Source: Rutpela maculata (taxonomy: Eukaryota; Arthropoda; Insecta; Coleoptera; Cerambycidae). Taken from it: DNA of 64,000 nucleotides. A model generated the notes under the pieces. The model was not told the DNA's origin and made no database searches. It worked only from the letters and a program-made list of their open reading frames with translations. Location: the NCBI GenBank assembly GCA_936432065.2, contig OW386291.2:108565823-108629822 (forward strand), written 5' to 3'. A program made the translations under genes and the position numbers. Position 1 is the stretch's first letter. Each line of letters opens with the position of its first letter. Positions 11,985 to 24,669 of this stretch are shown here, piece by piece.

Positions 11985-13435
11985 CAATACAATACAATAC
12001 AATACAATACAATACAATACAATTTTATTCATCTTTTAAGCTCATCAAGTGCAGATAAGTCAGGTACAATAGTAAAATCTAATAGTAGATAGTAAAATAC
12101 ATTGATTAATAAAATAACATAAATAAAATGATTAAAATAGTTGATGGAAGTAGCAGTTGTTCATTAATTAGTAAGAGAGTGTAGAGGTTCCATTAATGGC
12201 CTGGATGAACTCTTCAACGGGGTAAAAACAGTTTGAGGAAAGATATTCTTTTAATTTACTTTGGAATTGTAAGCATTTCAGGTCTAGTGGCAACAGGTTA
12301 TAACAGACGGTGCCTGAGTATAATGGTGACTTTTCATATTTAGCGTGAAAATGTTTGTTTTGGTATATGTCATTTTTCCCTCTTGTGTTGATTGCGTGTA
12401 TGTTAGAATGTTTAGTTAGTGCAGTTTTTTCCATGAATGTGTAACAGAATTTTTAGTAAATATATGCTAGTGACTGTTAGAAACTTTTTTTTTGCGAAAA
12501 GTTGTTCTGCATGAGGTGTGAAACTTAAGATTGAAGATCATTCTTATAGCACGTTTTTGTAGAATGAGAATTCTATTTATATCAGAGGACCGGCCCCACA
12601 CAATAATGTATGAAATTACTGAGTGAAAGTTTGCGTAATATACTGACATTATGGAATCTGTATCTAGTTTATTTCTCAGGTTCTTTATAATGTAAAATAC
12701 CTTATTAAGTTTTTTGGCTGTAAAGTTAATATGTAGGTTCCAATTCATTTGGCTATCGACTATAGTTCCTAGAAATTTGATAGAATTTACTAAAAGGGTT
12801 AAAGTAATATTTTGAACAACCAGGTGAGGGTTAGTGGATTTGTCAATACAGTTGTAGAATTTAATGAGAATAGCTTTTTTTTAAGTTTATCATTAACTGA
12901 TTTTTGTGCACCATTCACTGAATTGTTTTATAATGCTGATAATTTTGTGTTGAACTTCTTCTGCGCATTTACCTGAAGTAATTATAGAAATATCATCTGC
13001 ATATATAAAAATTTTCCCCCCGTGATATGCAGGGGGAGATCATTGATGTACAGTAAAAAAATTAGTGGGCCAAGAACACTGCCTTGTGGTGTGCCTCTGT
13101 TTATGGTATATTCTCTCGAAGTCATGTCGCCATGTTTTACCATAAATCTTCTATTCTCCAGGTAGGATGTTAGTAGGGCGTTGGTGTTACCCCTCATCCC
13201 CATTCTTTCTAATTTCTCTGATACGAATTGAATATTTAGCGTGTCAAATGCACAAAACAGGTCAAAAAAGATGCCGGTGGTAATTTTATTGTGGTCAATT
13301 TTATTATGTATGTGTTGAACAAATTCCAGAGTTGCTGTTTCAGTAGAGCGATTTTTCCTAAACCCGTGTTGACAACCATATACAGTTTTATTAATAAATT
13401 TTGTATATAGCTAAATGCCATACTTTACTAATGAA
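11985..13435 (-). pseudogene. 5'-truncated non-LTR retrotransposon, reverse transcriptase relic
   Basis: Minus-strand translation across several frames gives the RT blocks in order: QHGFRKNRSTETATLEF, then FFDLFCAFDTLNIQF, RGTPQGSVLGPLIFLLYIND, the catalytic IYADDISII, a late block with MNWNLHINFTAKKLNKVFYI, and a C-terminal region ending near 12168. The YADD motif is intact, but at least three shifts break the gene. The 3' end carries a (TATTG)n tail (11985-12024 on the plus strand as aataca repeats), typical of LINEs that end in short tandem repeats. The 5' end stops near 13435, where it meets the opposite-strand LINE. Clade assignment (Jockey/CR1-like group) is inference. Confidence 0.75.
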
Positions 13436-13499
13436 ATTAGGAAGTATTTTCATTGACGATCTACAATATTCAAGTGTGACAGAAATTTACAATAAAGAA

Positions 13500-14740
13500 T
13501 ATATATGGCATGATTGTAATAACTGTTTTCATCGACTTTAAAAGAGCTTTTGAGACTATTAACAGGGATCTTCTGATATTAAAACTAAGAAATTATGGAA
13601 TAATTGATAATGCTAATAAGTGGCTGAAGAGTTATTTAACAGATCGTTACCAACAAACTAAAATAGGAGACATTATTTCTAATAAGAAAGTAGTTAAATT
13701 AGGAGTGCCTCAGGGAACAGTTTTAGGACCGCTACTGTTTATATTATATGTAAATGATATAGTGTCGTGTTTAGACCAGAATACTATAATAAATTTATTT
13801 GCTGACGATACAGCTATTACAGTATATGGTGATGGAGTAGAAGAGGTGTTGGTAAAAATGCAAGCGGAGATAGGAAAGTTAGAAAAATGGTTATTATCTA
13901 ACAGTTTATTTGTAAATACTCAAAAAACTAAAGTTATGTTGTTTAATAAAAGTGATACTCATGACATGAATAATCTACAGTTATTTGGTGAACATTTGCA
14001 ATATGTAAACGAATGTAAATATTTAGGACTAATAATAATCGATAATGAACTTAAATTTAACAAACATGCTAGTTATGTAGTTGACAAAGTGAATAAAAAG
14101 ATCAACTATTTTAGAAGAATAAGTAATAACTTATCTATGTATTCAAGAGTAACTGTTTATAAAACCATTATTGCTCCTCATTTCGAATACTGTCCTACTA
14201 TTATGTATTACTTAAACGAAACAGAAAAGAATACTTTACAGAAACTTCAGAACAGAGCCATGCGTACTATTCTAAAAGTCAATCGTTATACAAGAATTAG
14301 TGATATGTTAGGCTGTTTGCAATTTATGAGTATAAACCAGAAGATGATATACCATAATCTATTATTTAGTTTTAAAATGGTTCATAAGCTGTTACCTAAT
14401 TATATGTGTGATAAAATTACTTTTGTGAGTGAGATTCACAATTATAATACAAGAAATGCTAGTAATATTTTCGTTTTAACAGCAAAGAAGACTAGGACAC
14501 AAAATTCTCTATTTTATAGGGGTCTAATTTTATAAAATTCTCTTCCAGAGCATCTTAAAGATATTAACAACGTTAACATATTTAAGAGAAGTATCTCAAA
14601 TTATGTTAAGTCTTGTTTTTAAATGTTTTGTTTATTTTGTTTTATTTATTATATATGTATGTATTGTATTTTAAATAATTGTAATCTGTAAGATATAATT
14701 GTCTTTGTATAGCAACAAATGCTAATAAATTTTCTCTCTC
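13500..14740 (+). pseudogene. 5'-truncated LINE with nearly intact RT C-terminal half
   Basis: A 341-codon frame (13510-14535) begins inside the RT domain at FIDFKRAFETINRDLL. It contains GVPQGTVLGPLLFILYVND, the catalytic LFADDTAITVYG, and the downstream KTKVMLFNK and CKYLGLIIID blocks of the thumb region. One in-frame TAA at 14533-14535 interrupts it; the same frame then runs on as NSLPEHLKDINNVNIFKRS to a natural-looking stop near 14622. The protein part is far less decayed than the opposite-strand LINE beside it, so this insertion is younger. The AT-rich 3' end runs into a CT-rich simple repeat at 14732-14767. It is truncated at the 5' end near 13500. Confidence 0.8.
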
Positions 14741-15235
14741 TCTCTCTCTTTCTCTCCCTCTCTCTCTATATAGTTGTATTCGTTGGAACAATAGCAAGTA
14801 TCTAAAACAGTTTTAAAGATTATACTGTTTGGTTTTTTAAATATTTATAATAAATCGAAAATAAACGCATTTTTCCCTCTCAATCTGCAAAATCCTATCC
14901 TTAATATTGACAGCGAAGAATTCGAATTTTTCTAATAATAGTTTATTTAGAAACTGTAACAATTATTCATAGCAAATGTGCTTTTTAAAAATTTTTGTAC
15001 AGCATTCGAAAATACAAAATCACGCCCCTCAATTTTATCTAAAAAAAGATGGATTTATTGTCTAGACATTTTGAGGAAGAAAAGCTTCAACCCTCACAAA
15101 GTTGATATGCACCTTTATATTATCGAAGATATGTAAAATGTTAAGTATATAAAAAATAAAATACCCAATAAATTCTAGCACGTATAAAATACAAAAAATA
15201 TATGTTCCAATGGTTTAAAAATGCTTTTGATATAA

Positions 15236-16584
15236 TCCCAGCAAATATTTTTGTTAAAATTAGCTCCAATTCGACTTGGTAAAAGAGGAATTTACTTGTT
15301 AAGGTAATTATGACGTAAAATTGACTAGAAAAATACACTTACGATAAAAATTTACCAATTGGTCTTACTTTAGATTTCAGTTTACGTAAATAATACCAAT
15401 TAATCTACCTCATACGCAATTTTCCTTGAAAGTAAATTTAACGAAAACAGCGAGTGAAAAACTACTAAAAAAATCTACCAAAACTGACTTGAAGGATAAA
15501 TTTACAATAGGATAGAAATAGGTAATATAATTAGGTAGTATTTACCTTTTTAGCGACTGAAAATATTCCTAATAGTCGAATATTTTGCTAGGTAGATTTT
15601 GTTGTAAATCCTACGTAATGTATACCTAAATAGCAATCTGTTTGGTCACTATTATTATACACCTTTGAAGTAATATTAGGTCGACAAAATAGATAAATTC
15701 TACCTGGATTATCTACCTGATTTCAATCATTAAGTCAATTATCTTTTGTAGTTGCATTTACAAAGGCAGTTAACTTTAAGGTTAAATTAGCTCAAGACGC
15801 CATTTTTCCTTAGCAGAGTTGATATATGATTCCAAATTAGAATTTTAAAAATGAGTGTGTATGGAAACAAACTGACGAAAAGCTAAAAAAAATTACATAA
15901 TTATAACTGTAAACTCATATTTAACAAGTATAGCATATTTTTCGGCTCAAATTATTACTATAATTTTTTTACTTGGCAATAAGAATTTCCTTATAGATGA
16001 ATATTTTGGAGGCGCATTGTTATTTTACGAAGTACAGCTGCTATTATACACAAAAAATTTTTCGTCGCATTGATTTCAACAAGTGAGTACTGCAAATACT
16101 TCACTTATAAATTGGATTTATTTTAGTTACTGACATTCATCTTGTATCGTCATTGTGAGTTAGGTATCTCTTCAAATTTGTAGGTGACTGACAACAATAT
16201 TATAGAGAAAATTACTAAATAGGTATAAAAACCTTATTTCTTTCCTCTTGGTGTCATTTTCCAATTTCACATACTTAAATACGTAAGTTCTACCTAAAGC
16301 TAGTCAACTCGATGTCGAATTGACATCGAATTTAAGTAAAATTTACCTAAACAGGTATTACTAACCAAATATATTGTGCGACTACAAGTACGATTTATGT
16401 GTAATTTTACCTGTCTTAGTCGATATAACCTAATTTCGACGTCGTCTTATTCTCCACATGTCGATTCCACGTAGCGTCAACGTAAATTTTACCAAAACAT
16501 GGTTGATTCTAATTTTGTGACTAAATTTATTATACATAATTTAGGTAGTTTTGACGTCAAATAATACCTAAATGTTTGATGGGA
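15236..16584. mobile_element. TAA-flanked AT-rich non-autonomous element
   Basis: The ends TCCCAGCAAATATTT (15236) and AAATGTTTGATGGGA (ending 16584) are inverted copies with two mismatches, flanked on both sides by TAA (15233-15235 and 16585-16587). The interior is AT-rich and holds many short copies of a 'gtaaattttacc / ggtagattt' theme in both orientations, including at 15285-15350, 15595-15620 and 16475-16500. It has no coding capacity. A 3-bp TAA duplication fits PIF/Harbinger-like transposition; that is inference. Confidence 0.6.
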
Positions 16585-17267
16585 TAATTATACTCTTATG
16601 ATATACGATATACCACTTTATGATTTTGCGATTTATTATATTTATGATCTATACTAAATGTATCGATTATTTGATAAAATAAGTTGATCATAAACCACTA
16701 ATAAACGTATTTCTTTTATTGTAATTTTGGTAATATCAAGAGCTTATAACCATAATTGTGAAACATTTATAAAATGTAATACACTGTTAAAAAATGTATC
16801 CTACAATAAATTTAATTAAAACAACACAACAGAAGAACGGTTTGCCAAAATTTTAAATGATAAATTAATTTCAAATTTCAGTTGAGAGGTAAACCAAGGC
16901 AAGGCCTTTTTAATTGCTTTGAAGATGGGCCTCTGACATCTTGAGATTATCCCTAATGTGGATCAGTCATGGACGTTATAATTACTTTTGAGTAACAAAG
17001 TAATCGTTACTTAGTAATGGTTCCTTTGACAGAATTCAAAATTGGTATTTTAATCTCCAATGCTGGAGTTCTGTTTCACTCTTTCAATACATGTGAAAAT
17101 TTTCATATTAAGCGCAAACCCCGTAGCTCCGTGGTTCAAGGGTCTATGTAATTAGGTGTGTAAAGGAATCATTAACAGTCTAATGAAAATAATAATGTTC
17201 AAGATTTGGTAACAAAATCATTTACACCCTTCATTCTGGTGGTAAAAAACAAACTTCTTAAATTTAC

Positions 17268-17472
17268 CTGAATCGAGATCAATGAAATCATCATCAGAGA
17301 TGTCATCTAAAGATATTATATCTATCGGCTGCTGCTGCTGCTCTTCTTCAGGATCTGTTGAGCTACTATCCTCCTCCAAATTTTGTCCATTGAAAATATA
17401 TCTTAGTCTCTTATTCGATATTCCCAACAATTCCTCTAATAACATGGAATTAATTTCTTCGTTATCCACGTT
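17268..17472 (-). CDS. CAAP1: CAAP1-like gene, exon 2
   Basis: Acceptor atatttctag precedes AACGTGGATAAC at 17472, and donor TTCAG|GTAAAT follows 17268. It encodes NVDNEEINSMLLEELLGISN, KRLRYIFNGQNLEED, a Ser/Glu/Gln-rich acidic stretch, and DDISDDDFIDLDS. Human CAAP1 at the same place reads NCSIEEIKKLCQEQLELLSE then KKILKILEGD, so residue order and acidic follow-up agree. It enters in phase 0 after the Lys of exon 1 and leaves in phase 1, completed by exon 3. A CAG-type run (QQQQ) sits in the acidic part. Confidence 0.85.
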
Positions 17473-17756
17473 CTAGAAATATTTCACCCAAAGTTGAGTA
17501 CTGATAAATAACTACATAAAAAACATCTAGATGCAAAACACGATATTTACAAAATAAGTATTTTTTGGAGAATAAAAAAAAACCGTTGGTAATTTTATTT
17601 CTCCCCTACATTGCCAAGTTTTTTATTTAACCCTATCTGCAATTACTGCTAGAATCAATCTTTATTAAGTATATAATATAAAAGGAAACAGTGTATGACG
17701 TCTTGTTACGGAAACTTTTCATGACCCGAGTCATATCAAAATTTCGTGCCCAGCTC

Positions 17757-17758
<2 letters not shown>

Positions 17759-17803
<45 letters not shown>

Positions 17804-19265
17804 CATTTATTTACCATAATATAATGTAGTTTACAATACCATTTTATAAAATAATACACATAAATAAATGAAAAGAAATCTATAAAAACCAAAGGTTCCG
17901 CGCGTAGATGTGCTTTTGTTTATTCAGTGTTTCGTAGTTGATTTACATTTCTTTACATTTCTAAGAAAAACTAACTATAAGGTCAATACAATAGTATTTT
18001 GAGTAAATTAAAATAAATTTTAGTAATCTAAGGGAGAAAGAAATTTAATAATTTCTTGGATATATGAGGTTGTGAATATTAATTCTTTCTATATTTAAAA
18101 CATAATTTTTTATTTTCTTTTTAAATAATCCCAGAGATTTTATGTCATGAATTTGATTTTTTTGTTGTTCTGGCAAAAAATTAAACACTCTGGAGTAAAT
18201 ATAAGTATGGCTTCGTTGACTTATTGTTTTTTCTGATTTTTTTTTGTTTTTATTTGATGATTCATTTTTTTCCTTGTCAAGTAAGAGTGGTCAATATATT
18301 GTAAGGCGGTTTTGTTTTTGTAAATATAGGTTACAATACTACAAAAATACAGTTGCCTAATGTCTAATATTTTAGATTCTATAAATAAGAGATCTGATGG
18401 GTAAGTATTTTCCTTATTATACATTATTTTCAAAATTTTTTTTGCAATACATCTAACTTTTTTAGGTGAGTAGTGGAGATTCCTCCCCATCCTAATATTG
18501 CATATTGTAATCTTGATTCAACTAAGGCGAAGTATATAATTCTCATATGATACGTATCAAGTATTTTATTAAAATACTCAAAGTTGTATAAGATACTTCT
18601 TAACGTTCTGGAAACATTACCAACATGTATATTCCACCTTAGATGTTTATCAATCGTAACACCTAAATATCTTATATGTTCTGCTGACTTTATCTCTATG
18701 GAGTTAGTTATATCATTTATTTTTATTTTTAATGACTGAAATTCAGGTAAGCTATTTTTGTTACAGGTAAATGGTACGAATTTTGTTTTCTCGAACTTTA
18801 TTGTTAAAATGTTATGATTAAACCAATCAATTATTATTTTCATGTCGTTTTCAACTTTATTTTTTAGTTCAACCCAAGTTTGTTCCTTATAGTAAATTGG
18901 ATGTTCTTATGGTAAGTAAATTGTTTAAATATATTGAGAATAGCAGAGGTCCCAGCACTGTCCCTTGAGGTATGCCGTATTCTACCATTTTTTTTAACTT
19001 ATTTTTGTACGTATTTTTACATATTGTTTTCTTTCAGTTAAATAGCTTGTGATTAATTTGTGGGCATTCCCCCTTATCCCCATATCTTGCAAGACTTCCA
19101 ACAGCTGTTTGTGACTAACAGTGTCAAAGGCCTTGGCAAGATCTAGGAATATACATAATGAAGGGTTTCCCTCGTCCATGCTTTTATAAATTTCAGACGT
19201 TAAGCAAGAAATTGCGTCTTGCGTTGATTTGCCCTCTCTGAATCCAAATTGCATAAAGCACATGA
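17759..19265 (-). pseudogene. LINE relic with (TTA)n tail and deleted catalytic box
   Basis: Minus-strand pieces give QFGFREGKSTQDAISCL, IFLDLAKAFDTVSHKQLL, YGIPQGTVLGPLLFSIYLNN, then jump directly to a thumb-like part (MKIIIDWFNHNILTIKFEKT, IRYLGVTIDKHLRWNIHV) and a C-terminal segment ending near 18221. The YADD segment between these is missing, so an internal deletion near 18890-18910 removed the active site. The 3' tail is a pure (TTA)n run (plus strand 17759-17800). It is 5'-truncated at about 19265 and lies in CAAP1 intron 1. Confidence 0.75.
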
Positions 19266-19344
19266 CTATAAACTTGCTGTGATTGATTAGTCAAAAAGTA
19301 AAAGTAGTATTTTGCAACATACATAATTAATCTTATGTCACATA

Positions 19345-22300
19345 TTTATCTATTTATTTATTTGGTACACTTTTCAACAGGTGAAACCCAATTACAGAAT
19401 AGGAAAATACAAAATAATTCAATACTTATCTAGATTATGAAGAAAAAGATATATAAATTTTATTTATATATCCGAATTAAACTAATAAACTAAACTAAAT
19501 TAAACTAATACAATGCATTTGTTATATATAAAACGAAGTGAATGTAAGACGTACACTCTAAATTGAGTCTAATACTCCGCAAGTCAAAAAGAAAGAACAA
19601 AAATATATTTAAGCTAGAGACAATTTTTTTATGTTTACAGCACTGCAGGTGAAAATATCTAAAGAAGTATCCAAATTATTATATATATTACACATTTGCT
19701 AAATACAAGAGAATTTCTTTACATTTGTTCTTGAAAATGGCAAGTAAAATAAATTGTTGTGCCTAGAGGCCGCCCTAGGAATTTGGAAATTAAGCACACT
19801 TAAAATTTCTCCACATTCGATGTTACCATGTAAAATTTTATATAAGAAAATTAATTATGACCAGTGTCTACGGTTTTTTAGACTGTCTAGGAAAAATTTA
19901 GAGAGTAGTTCTTGATGTGGGTAACCAATAGCAGGATAGGTCCCATCAGTCTTAAAAGACGCATATTTCAGAAATCGACGTTGAAGCCTTTCCAAATTTT
20001 GTACGTGTACATTATAAACAGGACATCATACTATTGAAGCATACTCAATATGTGGTCTAACAAGAGTAGTGTATAGTTGTTTTAATGTATTTACATTATT
20101 AAAATGTGCGGAGTTTCTAATAACAAAACCCAGTCTTCTATAACTTTTACTGACAGTGAGTTCGATGTGGTTTACAAATTTTCTATCAAATGTCACACCC
20201 AAGTCACAAAAAGTGTCAGAATGGGAAAGTGTGTGATTGTTCAATTTGTAATCAAAAACAATAACATTATGTTTTGTTGTAAATGGCATAGTGTTACATT
20301 TTGCTTCATTTAAAGGTAATTTATTTATACACACCATGTATTAATACAATCAATATTATTTTGTAATTCAAGGCAATCATATTCACACGCGACATTGCAA
20401 AATAGTTTTAGATCATCCGCATATAGAAGGCAGTTAACAGTGACATTATCTACTATGTCGTTAACAAACAAATTAAAGAAAAGTGGCCCTAAATTTGAAC
20501 CTTGGGGACCCTCGAGGTAGCTAAGACGTCAATAGATCTAACATCATGATATACAACATATTGTCTTCTATCAGTTAGGTAGGATTTAAAAAGTGCAATG
20601 AGGTTATCCGAAAATCCAAAAAATTCAAATTTTTCTAAGAGGTTTATGGTTTAGTCTATCAAATGCCTTTGAAAAGTCAGTATATATAAGGTCTCTTTGT
20701 ATACCCTTATCAATAGAGTCAGAAATAAACTCTGTAATATTAATTAAATTCGTAACTGTTGAACGGCCTTTGAAGAATCCGTGTTGAGCTGTTGATATTT
20801 GATGCCTTACTGGTTAAAAATAAAATGGTGTAAGATAATTTCAAATGCTTTAGCAAACTATTTATTATTACTATCGGACGGTAGTTACAAATATCGGATC
20901 TATCACCCTTCTTAAAGACTGGAATTATTTTCGATAATTTCCACTGTAGTGGAAAATTAGAGGACTTTAGTGATAAGTTAAATAATGTAGTAAGGGGGCT
21001 AGCAAAAATAGCAGCACAGTCACGTAATATGAATGCGGGGATCCCATCAGGTCCAGAAGTTAACTTAGGTTTAATTGTCTTCAACATTGTAAATACTTCG
21101 TCTTCCGTAAAACAGGCTATATTTAAATATGAGCTACTCTCAACAAAATTTTTAGGATTATGCGTGATATTTTCAGATTCAGAATAAGATTGCTGAAAAA
21201 AGTTAGCAAAAGAATTAGTAATCTGTTGAGGGTCGGATAGATATTCATTATTGTAATTCATAAAGTTTGGTAGGTCAGATGAATTATGTTTATAATTAAT
21301 AAATTGCCAAAACGAGGATTACAATACATTTTATAAGAATTATCGGAATCAATTTTCACTTTTCGCCTTAATCTTTTAAATTCGTTCTGATAAGTTACAT
21401 CACCTGTTTGCTTGTATTTATTTAATGCTTTATGCTTTTCTTTAATAGATTTAATTAATGGATAGTCAAGCCAGGGTGGATATGTCCTTTTTGAAGTTTT
21501 AGATTGAGATACAGTATTAATAAATATTGAGTTTAATTTGGAATAGAACCGATCACTAGCTTCGTCTACAGTTTCAGAATTATTTAAAAATTGCCAATCT
21601 GTTTCAGCTAATGTTTGATAAAGGATGTGAAAGTTAGCTCTCTTAAAGTTAAATTTATAATTAGAATTAGATTTAATTTTATGATCTTCGTGATTTTTTA
21701 TGATACTAAATGTCGAAATAAGAGCAGGATGATGGTCGTCCTCTGTAATGAGAATATCAATAGTCCTCTCGAGTTGACAGGTTTTATTGGATAAAACTAG
21801 GTCTAGTAATCGGTTATTTGTATTTTTTACTCCATTAAATTGCTTTAGGTTAAGATAGTTTTGAAAGTTTACTAGCGCCTGAAGAGTCAATGAGGAAGGT
21901 GTATTAGATGTAAGGGTGCAGTACTCAGGTATATTGAAATCACCTAGTATTAAAATATCAGAATTATAAATAACGTTGAGAGAGCAGAAAGTATCAAACA
22001 GAGCATGATACATCTCAACAGACGTTCTGGGAGGAATATAAATTGTAAATACATAAAAAGAGTAGTGATTTATAACTATTTTAACTCTGTAACTGTAAAT
22101 TTTTAAACAGTGTCACCTAATTTCAGATCAACCATTAGTGCAGAGCTAATCGCCAACATAACTCCCCCTCCCCCTTGACGATGGGTTTCTAACTAATTTC
22201 GATCCGCTCTAAAAATTCTAAACTGCTGTTCATTTAGTATCTCTGTATTTTGTATGTTTGATTGTAAATTAGTTTCGGTAAGAGCCAATACACTGTAATT

Positions 22301-22400
22301 AGTGATTGATGCATTGTTATAAAGGACACTAAGCTTTGTATTCAAACCACGCACATTCTGATAATAAATGTTGACAACTGCAGAGGTTTGTGCGTATACG
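19345..22400 (-). pseudogene. LINE relic with endonuclease and reverse transcriptase
   Basis: This is the longest LINE in the window. Minus-strand reading gives the AP-type endonuclease blocks YYQNVRGLNTKL, LALTETNL, FRIFRADRN, GGGGVMLAI and ILILGDFNIPEY, a connector with PPWLDYPLIKSIKEKHKALN, then RT blocks GPDGIPAFILRDCA, WKLSKIIPVFKKGDRSDICN YRPI, a YADD-type ADDLKLF and thumb residues CDLGVTFDRKF. The order endonuclease then RT is that of Jockey/CR1-like LINEs. Stops and frameshifts are scattered along it (for example after FRADRN), so it is dead. The 3' end shows an AAATA-type short tail near 19345-19365. Confidence 0.8.
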
Positions 22401-22705
22401 AGACATATTATTCGTAGAGATGTCAGGTAAGAGTGGAGACTCTAGTTGCTATTGATGACCCATGTCTGATTTTAATTTCGAAACCGCTTTCAAATATGCA
22501 GAACAATTATTGCGCCAAACATAGAGATATACAATGCAATTCTGGGATTATTTGACTCGTTTTGTACTTGGGAAAACATTTCTAGTGAATAGATAATGCA
22601 ATACAACACAGATGGCATACAAATCTCGGTATTGGTTAAAATATCACGTTGCTAAGGGCTCATATCTTTCTGAAAGGACAATACTTGGTTACTTATGTAC
22701 CAAGG

Positions 22706-22808
22706 CTTGTAAGTGTATTTTACAGGTCGAGAACACAGTGCAAACCGAAGCCCCTAGCGCTGAGGTTTGTCATGTTTGAGACCTGTAAATACACGATATA
22801 AGCCGAGG
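22706..22808. repeat. Hairpin-forming ~100-bp inverted repeat
   Basis: The arm ggcttgtaagtgtattttac-aggtc (22709-22733) pairs with gacctgtaaatacac..tataagcc (about 22780-22804). The inner part 'gcaaacc...ggtttg' also pairs. No coding sense is visible. Confidence 0.6.
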
Positions 22809-22949
22809 TGCATATGATGTTTTTCGTACTATTAGTAATATTACAATTTTTAGGAAAATTCATTCAAAATTATTATACTTCAAGATTTTTCAAACTCATT
22901 TATTAATTGGCTTAGACTCTAATTGGAGTGTGTTTGCTTTCTACTATGG

Positions 22950-23565
22950 TTACTGTCAATAAGTTGTCAAATTGATAATTTCATAATAATTTCTGCCATT
23001 CAAGTTTTCGCAATAAAAATATAGATTATGATGAAAGTATTGACATTCAGGAGGCAGCAAAAAATGCATGTGCTTCGTTGGTGCCAAAATTTCATCATTA
23101 TTTAACTTCCTTATTACTTTACTTTTTTGCCCTTGATCATAAAAGTAAATTTACCTTTTTACCTCTTGGCATAAAAGTAAATTTTGTTCTTTATTGCTTA
23201 TGGGCTGTACGTGATATTTTCATAACACTGACAGACGTCGAATAATGCCACTTACAAAGCTACTGTTTACTGTCAATAAGTTGTAAAATTCATATCTTCA
23301 CAATAATTTCTGCCATTCAAGTCATCTACGTTGGGTTTTGCAGTAAAAATATGGACTATTATGAAAGTTCCGACATTCAGAAGGAGGCCAAAAATGCGTG
23401 TGCTTCGTTAGTGTCAAAATTTCATAATTATTTAACTTCCTTATTATTTTACTTTTTTGCCCTAGGGCATAAAAGCAAATTTTGTTCTTTTTTGCCTATG
23501 GGCTGTAAGTGACACTTTCATAACACTGACAGACATCAAATAATGCCACTTACAAAGCTAGTAGC
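22950..23565 (+). repeat. Tandem duplication, ~318-bp unit, two copies
   Basis: 'ttactgtcaataagttgt' starts both units (22950 and 23268), and both end with 'taatgccacttacaaagcta'. Each copy carries a plus-strand open stretch starting ATGGACTATTATGAA-like sequence: copy 2 encodes MDYYESSDIQKEAKNACASL followed by VSKFHNYLTSLL, and copy 1 encodes a diverged version (DIQEAAKNACASLVPKFHHY). The shared, mostly conservative differences hint at a formerly coding unit. No family recognised. Confidence 0.65.
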
Positions 23566-24072
23566 ACGAAAAAATATTGTTGGTGCTGACGTTGAATTGT
23601 TTGTTCCTTTACGCAATCATATCTATAATATAATATTTTCATTCACATTATTTGTAAATAAAACAATACAACAAATCCTGCTGGTAAAAAAAAGTACAAT
23701 AGAATAAGATTTTGTTAGGCAAAAATAAGAATTACGATCTTTATCACGCCATGCATTTTTTAAAATTTTTACGAAACAAAACCATGCTGGACAATGTGAG
23801 AAATTTATTATAGACTTTTGCAGCATTATGGCAAATAGTATATTAAATATAAAGAACAGTAGGGGATATTTACCCATGAACGGCGATGTTTGTTCCAATT
23901 GTGCTGATGCTTATATTGTTTTTTGCACGATCGTTATTAAATCACACTTCAATTAAAATACATAATTCAATCCTTACCAAATAAAAGAAAAGTCAAAAGT
24001 GACGTTTATGTTTCGGGGCAAGTCCAACTTGTCACATATGATATTTGTATTTTGACTTTTCATTTATTTTAA

Positions 24073-24669
24073 CAGTGGCGGCTGGTGAAATTTCAATAAT
24101 TTTTTTCTCGTCTGTGGCGCATGGGACCCATACGAAATATGGGAACTAACATCTAGAGAAGCACTCCTCTAACGACCCATAAAAAATTTTGAAAAAGCAG
24201 TTTGCGAAACATTTTCTCAAAATTCGGTTGCCCCCCCTAGGTCTAGGGACTCCTGTTTTTTTGTCACATACATTTTACTTTTCATAAAAATACAATAATG
24301 GGTTTTGGAGTTTATGAAAATATTTTCATTATTTACTGAAATACAATGAACTGAAATTTTGTAACTTACAATTTAACAAATTATAAAATTTCAATTCGTT
24401 GTATCTCAGTTAGTAATGAAAATATTTTCATAAACTCCAAAACCTGTTGTATTTTTATGAAACATAAAATGAATATGACAAAAAAAATAATTTTAAACAG
24501 GAGTCCCTAGACCTAGGGGGAGCAACCGAATTTTGAAAAAATTTTTTGCAAACTGCTTTTTCAAAATTTTTTAGGGGTCGTTAGAGGAGTGCTTCTCTAG
24601 ATGTTAGGTCTCATCTTTCATGCGCCACAGACGAGAAAAAAATTATTGAAATTTCACCAGCCGTCACTG
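24073..24669. mobile_element. hAT-type foldback element with 8-bp target duplication
   Basis: The element starts CAGTGGCGGCTGGTGAAATT and ends with its near-exact complement (CACCAGCCGTCACTG). It is palindromic almost end to end, with two ~290-bp arms meeting near 24365-24375. TATTTTAA lies directly outside both ends (24065-24072 and 24670-24677). CA-G-type termini and an 8-bp duplication are hAT hallmarks. It has no coding capacity. Confidence 0.85.

Larger units (their letters stand above)
11867..14900. mobile_element. TTAA-flanked inverted-repeat element in CAAP1 intron 2, filled by two LINEs
   Basis: The left end GGATAGGATTTTGCAGA (11867) and right end TCTGCAAAATCCTATCC (14900) are perfect inverted copies. 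Similarity continues for about 85 bp (left 11867-11955, right 14812-14900). TTAA lies directly outside both ends (11863-11866 and 14901-14904), so the target duplication is TTAA. The ends do not start with the CCC usual for piggyBac, so the superfamily is open. Nearly all the interior is two LINE fragments, so the element before those insertions may have been a few hundred bp. Confidence 0.75.

Noticed and set aside
17759..17801. Stand-alone trinucleotide microsatellite
   Set aside because: It sits exactly at the 3' end of the minus-strand LINE and is its tail.
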